44,487 bases of DNA, taken from NCBI RefSeq assembly GCF_021390325.1, contig NZ_JAJUWU010000030.1:1-44487 (forward strand), read 5' to 3'. Source of the stretch: Jiella avicenniae. Its GTDB lineage: Bacteria > Pseudomonadota > Alphaproteobacteria > Rhizobiales > Rhizobiaceae. Below the pieces are notes generated by a model. The model was not told where the DNA came from. It searched no databases and worked only from the letters and a program-made list of their open reading frames with translations. Made by a program: the position numbers and the translations under genes. Positions within the stretch are counted from its first letter, which is position 1. Every line of letters starts with the position of its first letter. Positions 41,643-44,487 of the stretch are shown here, one piece after another.

Positions 41643-43859
41643 ATGGCTCGTCATTCGCGCCTGCTCGCCAGTGCGGCGTCCAGCTTCGTCATTTCGTTCG
41701 TTCTCGCCAACCCGGCGACGGCCCAGCAGGCCGATGCCGCCGGCGACACCTCCGTCCTGCTCGATCCGGTGATCATCTCCGGCGAACGCGACGAAGATCC
41801 CGGAAACCAGACCGCGACGCGCGCAGCGACGGTGCTGACGACCCGGATCACCCGCAGCGAGCTCGACGCCGCGCAGATCTTCGATGCCGACGACATTTCC
41901 CGGCTCGATCCCGGCGTCAGCTACAGCACGTCGAGCGGCAGCTTCAGCGTCCGCGGCCTCGACGAGGCCCGCGTCCTGACCACCATCGACGGCATTCCGA
42001 TTCCCTGGCTGAACGACGGCGCGCGGGGCGTGCAGGGCGGCAGCGGCAGCTTCGATTTCGACACGCTGTCGGCGCTCGACATCGTCAAGGGCAGCGACTC
42101 CAGCGTCTTCGGCGCCGGTGCGCTCGGCGGCATCGTCGCCGTGCGCACCCTGAACCCGGAAGACCTCCTGCCCGGCGACAAGACCTTCGGCGGGCTGTCG
42201 CGTGCCTCCTTCGACAGCGCCGACGAAAGCTGGGGCGTCGACCAGGCTTTGGCTGCGCGGATGGGCGACACCTACATGCTCCTGCAAGGCGGCTACCGCG
42301 CCGGACACGAGGAAGACAACGAGGGCGACGTCGGCGGCTACGGCGCCGCGCGGACCGAGCCCGATCCGCTCGATTACGACCGCAAGAACGTCCTGGTGAA
42401 GCTTCGCCAGCATTTCGGCGTCGACCAGGTGTTCGGCGTGACCGGCGAACTCTACGACCGCGACGACGACATCGATTCCCGGACGTCGTCGACGTCGACC
42501 TACGAGGCGGGCTCGGTGACGCGGCGCGAGGTCGAGAAACGCGAGCGCATCTCGGCCGAATACGAACTCGGCGTCGGCGCGGGCGCCTGGCTCGATGCCG
42601 CCAATGCGGTGGTCTACTGGCAGCGCCAGGAACTGGCCAACGACCTTTGGGGCGAACGGCGATCCTCGCCGCTCGGCGCCTACTCGCGCCTCAACGACAT
42701 CGAGGACACGACCTTCGGCATCAATGGCAGCGTGATGAAGCACTTCGAGGTCGGCGGCCTCACCCACAAGGTCTCGGTCGGTGGCCAGGCCTTCGGCAAT
42801 CGTACCGAGCAGATGGCCGAGGGCGAGGACAATTGTCCTCCACCACCCTATTCCCCGTTCAACAGCTGCAACTTCCTGCACACCAACCAGGCCGACATGC
42901 CGGAGGTTCACGGCACGTCTCTCGGCCTGTTCGTCGAGGACGAGATCGCGGTCACGGACAGGTTCCGCCTGACCCCCGGCATCCGCTTCGACTATTACGA
43001 GCAGAACCCGCAGGAGACCGCCGCCTACGAGGACAACGCGACCTATAACGGCCTGCCCGATTCCTCCAGCGACAGCGCCGTCTCGCCGAAGCTTAGGGCG
43101 GAATTCGACGTGACGCCGAACGCCACCGTCTACGCGCAGTGGGCCCAGGGCTTCCGGGCGCCGACGGCGGAAGAACTCTATCTCAGCTATGGCGGCCCCG
43201 GCACCTATCTGTCCATCGGCAATCCGGATCTGGAAGCCGAGACCAGCAACGGCTTCGAGGTCGGACTGCGGGCGAAGCACGACGACTTCGACTGGGGTGT
43301 CTCGACCTTCTACAATCGCTACAAGAACTTCATCGACACCGAGACCATCGATCCGTCGGTGCTGGGACTTTCGCCCGGCGACTATCCCTTCGGCATCACC
43401 CGCTACTACAACCGTGCCAATGTCGAGATCTACGGCATCGAGGCCTCGGCGCGCTGGCAGCTGGACGCGGTCTGGCACAGTGCCCTCAGCGTCGCGAGCT
43501 ATGTCGGGCGCGACGTCGACACCGACGTCCATCTCAATTCCATCCCCGCCGCCAAGGGCATCCTCAATCTCGGCTACGACAACGGCATCTGGGGCGGCGA
43601 CGCCTATCTGACGCTGGCGGCGGCGCGCAACGACGTCGAGAACGACATCTCGAAGACGCCGGGCTACGCCCTCCTCGACCTGACCGCCTGGTGGAAGCCG
43701 ACCCAGATCGAGGGCGTGAAGCTGCAGGCCGGCCTCTACAACGTCTTCGACGAGAAATACTACGACGCCCTCGACATCCCGGACAGCGCCACCCAGGCGA
43801 AGGAATTCTATTCCGAGCCGGGTCGCAGCTTCCGGGCGACGCTGACCTATCAGTTCTGA
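41643..43859 (+). CDS. hmuR: TonB-dependent haem/haemoglobin receptor
   Basis: A 738-residue outer-membrane receptor. Signal peptide to about A27 (NPATAQQ), then a TonB box (DPVIISGER, 41-49), a plug domain (SFSVRGLDEARVLTTIDGIPIP) and the 22-strand barrel, ending in LTYQF with a terminal phenylalanine. The haem-receptor boxes FRAP (about 503-506) and NPDL (about 526-529) are present; the segment between them contains tyrosines but no histidine, unlike HemR/HmuR of enterobacteria. GAGGGG lies before the ATG. It is divergent from hmuPTUV and probably co-transcribed with the haem-degrading gene downstream. Confidence 0.92.
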   Translation: MARHSRLLASAASSFVISFVLANPATAQQADAAGDTSVLLDPVIISGERDEDPGNQTATRAATVLTTRITRSELDAAQIFDADDISRLDPGVSYSTSSGSFSVRGLDEARVLTTIDGIPIPWLNDGARGVQGGSGSFDFDTLSALDIVKGSDSSVFGAGALGGIVAVRTLNPEDLLPGDKTFGGLSRASFDSADESWGVDQALAARMGDTYMLLQGGYRAGHEEDNEGDVGGYGAARTEPDPLDYDRKNVLVKLRQHFGVDQVFGVTGELYDRDDDIDSRTSSTSTYEAGSVTRREVEKRERISAEYELGVGAGAWLDAANAVVYWQRQELANDLWGERRSSPLGAYSRLNDIEDTTFGINGSVMKHFEVGGLTHKVSVGGQAFGNRTEQMAEGEDNCPPPPYSPFNSCNFLHTNQADMPEVHGTSLGLFVEDEIAVTDRFRLTPGIRFDYYEQNPQETAAYEDNATYNGLPDSSSDSAVSPKLRAEFDVTPNATVYAQWAQGFRAPTAEELYLSYGGPGTYLSIGNPDLEAETSNGFEVGLRAKHDDFDWGVSTFYNRYKNFIDTETIDPSVLGLSPGDYPFGITRYYNRANVEIYGIEASARWQLDAVWHSALSVASYVGRDVDTDVHLNSIPAAKGILNLGYDNGIWGGDAYLTLAAARNDVENDISKTPGYALLDLTAWWKPTQIEGVKLQAGLYNVFDEKYYDALDIPDSATQAKEFYSEPGRSFRATLTYQF

Positions 43860-44028
43860 GCGTCGGCCAGACGCGCACAGTCGAGGCAAACGCCGAGCGG
43901 CAGGCGGCGGTCCCCACGCCGCCGCTTCGGCGCGGACCATCGGCCGAACGCCACCCTTTCGAGCCGCCGAACCGGCGGCGCGACACCCGTCGACGAGAGA
44001 AACCGATCGACGCAACGAGGATACGACG

Positions 44029-44346
44029 ATGTACATTGCCATGAACCGCTTCAGGGTCGTCCCGGAGAGCGCGGATGCCTTCGAGGAACTCTGGAGGACG
44101 CGCGAGTCCCGCCTCGATCAGATGCCGGGCTTCATCGAATTCCACATGCTGAAGGGCCCCGCCGGGAGCGACCACGTCCTTTATGCCTCCCACACGGTAT
44201 GGGAGAGCCAGGAGGCCTTCCAGGCCTGGACCCGCTCGGACGCGTTCCGCGCCTCCCACGCCAGCGCCGGCCGCGGGGGTCCGAAGCTCTATCTCGGCCA
44301 TCCCGAATTCGAGGGCTTCGAGGTGATCCAGCACATGCCCGGCTGA
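44029..44346 (+). CDS. IsdG/HmuQ-like haem-degrading monooxygenase
   Basis: A 105-residue ferredoxin-like (antibiotic biosynthesis monooxygenase) protein. N6, W66 and H77 occupy the positions of the catalytic Asn-Trp-His triad of IsdG-type haem oxygenases, in NRFRV, FQAWTRS and FRASHASAG. This strongly supports haem degradation over other monooxygenase roles. Its rhizobial relatives are called HmuQ and HmuD; which one this is I cannot say. GAGGA lies 6-10 bases before the ATG. It is 169 bases after the receptor stop; an IS5 element begins just downstream. Confidence 0.9.
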   Translation: MYIAMNRFRVVPESADAFEELWRTRESRLDQMPGFIEFHMLKGPAGSDHVLYASHTVWESQEAFQAWTRSDAFRASHASAGRGGPKLYLGHPEFEGFEVIQHMPG

Positions 44347-44410
44347 GCGCCGCCGATCGTCTAGAGAGCGTCTCCATAAACGGGTTCATCTGAGCGGCAC
44401 GATCTGATTC

Positions 44411-44430
44411 ATTCTCCTTGAAAGGAGAAT
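44411..44430 (+). promoter_or_regulatory. Hairpin that hides the transposase ribosome-binding site
   Basis: ATTCTCCTT (44411-44419) and AAGGAGAAT (44422-44430) are perfect complements around GA. The right arm contains AGGAG (44423-44427), the ribosome-binding site of the transposase ATG at 44434. In a transcript reading in from outside, the arm would be paired and translation reduced. Confidence 0.7.
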
Positions 44431-44433
44431 GCC

Positions 44434-44487
44434 ATGCGTCGTCATGAACTCACGGATCAGGAATGGGCGGTGATCGAGCCGCTGCTA
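44434..44487 (+). CDS. IS5-family transposase, N-terminal 18 residues (partial)
   Basis: MRRHELTDQEWAVIEPLL is the typical beginning of IS5-family (IS427 group) DDE transposases. The catalytic core lies outside the window. AGGAG at 44423-44427 is the ribosome-binding site. Confidence 0.8.
   Translation, partial: MRRHELTDQEWAVIEPLL

Larger units (their letters stand above)
44361..44487 (+). mobile_element. IS5-family insertion sequence, left end, truncated by the window edge
   Basis: After the haem gene, CTAG (44361-44364) is followed by AGAGCGTCTCCATAAAC, which looks like the terminal inverted repeat of IS5/IS427-group elements; these insert at CTAG/TNA targets. The transposase gene begins at 44434. 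The right end, and so the exact terminus, is not visible. Confidence 0.7.

Noticed and set aside
41511-44042. 843-codon minus-strand open frame opposite the haem receptor
   Set aside because: Antisense shadow of hmuR; the plus strand has a signal peptide, TonB box, FRAP/NPDL boxes and a good ribosome-binding site.
1-44487. CRISPR array or rRNA
   Set aside because: No regularly spaced direct repeats and no rRNA sequence were seen.

Overview
This is a GC-rich stretch with short spacers and many start/stop overlaps. It is most likely chromosomal DNA of an alphaproteobacterium of the order Hyphomicrobiales (Rhizobiales). Four things point there: the alphaproteobacterial forms of PstC and PstA with large extra domains; an hmuPTUV/hmuR haem locus with a RirA-type operator (TGA-N9-TCA); a dispersed palindromic repeat of the rhizobial type at 16948-17050; and the proX / CnoX-like thioredoxin / LON-domain / Trm112 gene order. 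The family cannot be fixed from sequence alone. No stretch longer than about 300 bases lacks a gene.

Layout. (1) 1-120: one end of an insertion sequence whose transposase start runs off the left edge. (2) 272-13630: an accessory surface-glycan or glycoprotein cluster. It holds an aldolase-fold enzyme, a TPR/O-GlcNAc-transferase-like protein (GT41), CDP-glucose synthesis and 4,6-dehydration (rfbF, rfbG), an RmlC-like 3,5-epimerase, GT2 and GT4 glycosyltransferases, a sulfotransferase-like protein, a radical SAM/SPASM protein, an NAD-dependent epimerase/reductase and two FkbM-type methyltransferases. (3) 13767-15966: housekeeping genes rpmF, mtgA and ispA. (4) 16116-19782: two short-chain dehydrogenases and a GH15 glycosidase, split by a rhizobial-type repeat. 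(5) 19985-21094: a single-pass membrane protein of unknown function. (6) 21244-29006: the complete phosphate regulon core phoR-pstSCAB-phoU-phoB, with a triple Pho box before pstS and a strong hairpin between pstS and pstC. (7) 29036-35222: a long-chain acyl-CoA ligase, a ParA/VirC1-like protein with a broken P-loop, an ABC-F ATPase and a diguanylate cyclase. (8) 35289-37987: the proX / thioredoxin-TPR / LON-domain / Trm112 group. (9) 38189-38263: tRNA-Gly(GCC). (10) 38455-44346: haem uptake, with hmuPTUV on the minus strand divergent from the TonB-dependent receptor gene and an IsdG-like haem-degrading enzyme. (11) 44361-44487: the start of an IS5-family element apparently inserted in a CTAG target.

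How the genes work together. Region 2 can supply an activated 6-deoxyhexose (probably CDP-linked), transfer it, and modify the product by sulfation or methylation; the acceptor is not visible. In region 4 GH15 could release glucose that the overlapping glucose-1-dehydrogenase-like enzyme oxidises. Region 6 is a self-contained signalling and uptake unit for phosphate. Region 10 moves haem across the outer membrane (receptor), periplasm (HmuT) and inner membrane (HmuUV) and then degrades it (HmuQ-like protein), with iron-responsive control from the shared promoter region. The most unusual points are the CDP-hexose route that combines a 3,5-epimerase with a C-terminally shortened reductase, the ParA-like protein lacking its ATP-binding lysine, and the hairpins that seem to set expression in the pst operon and at the IS5 transposase start.
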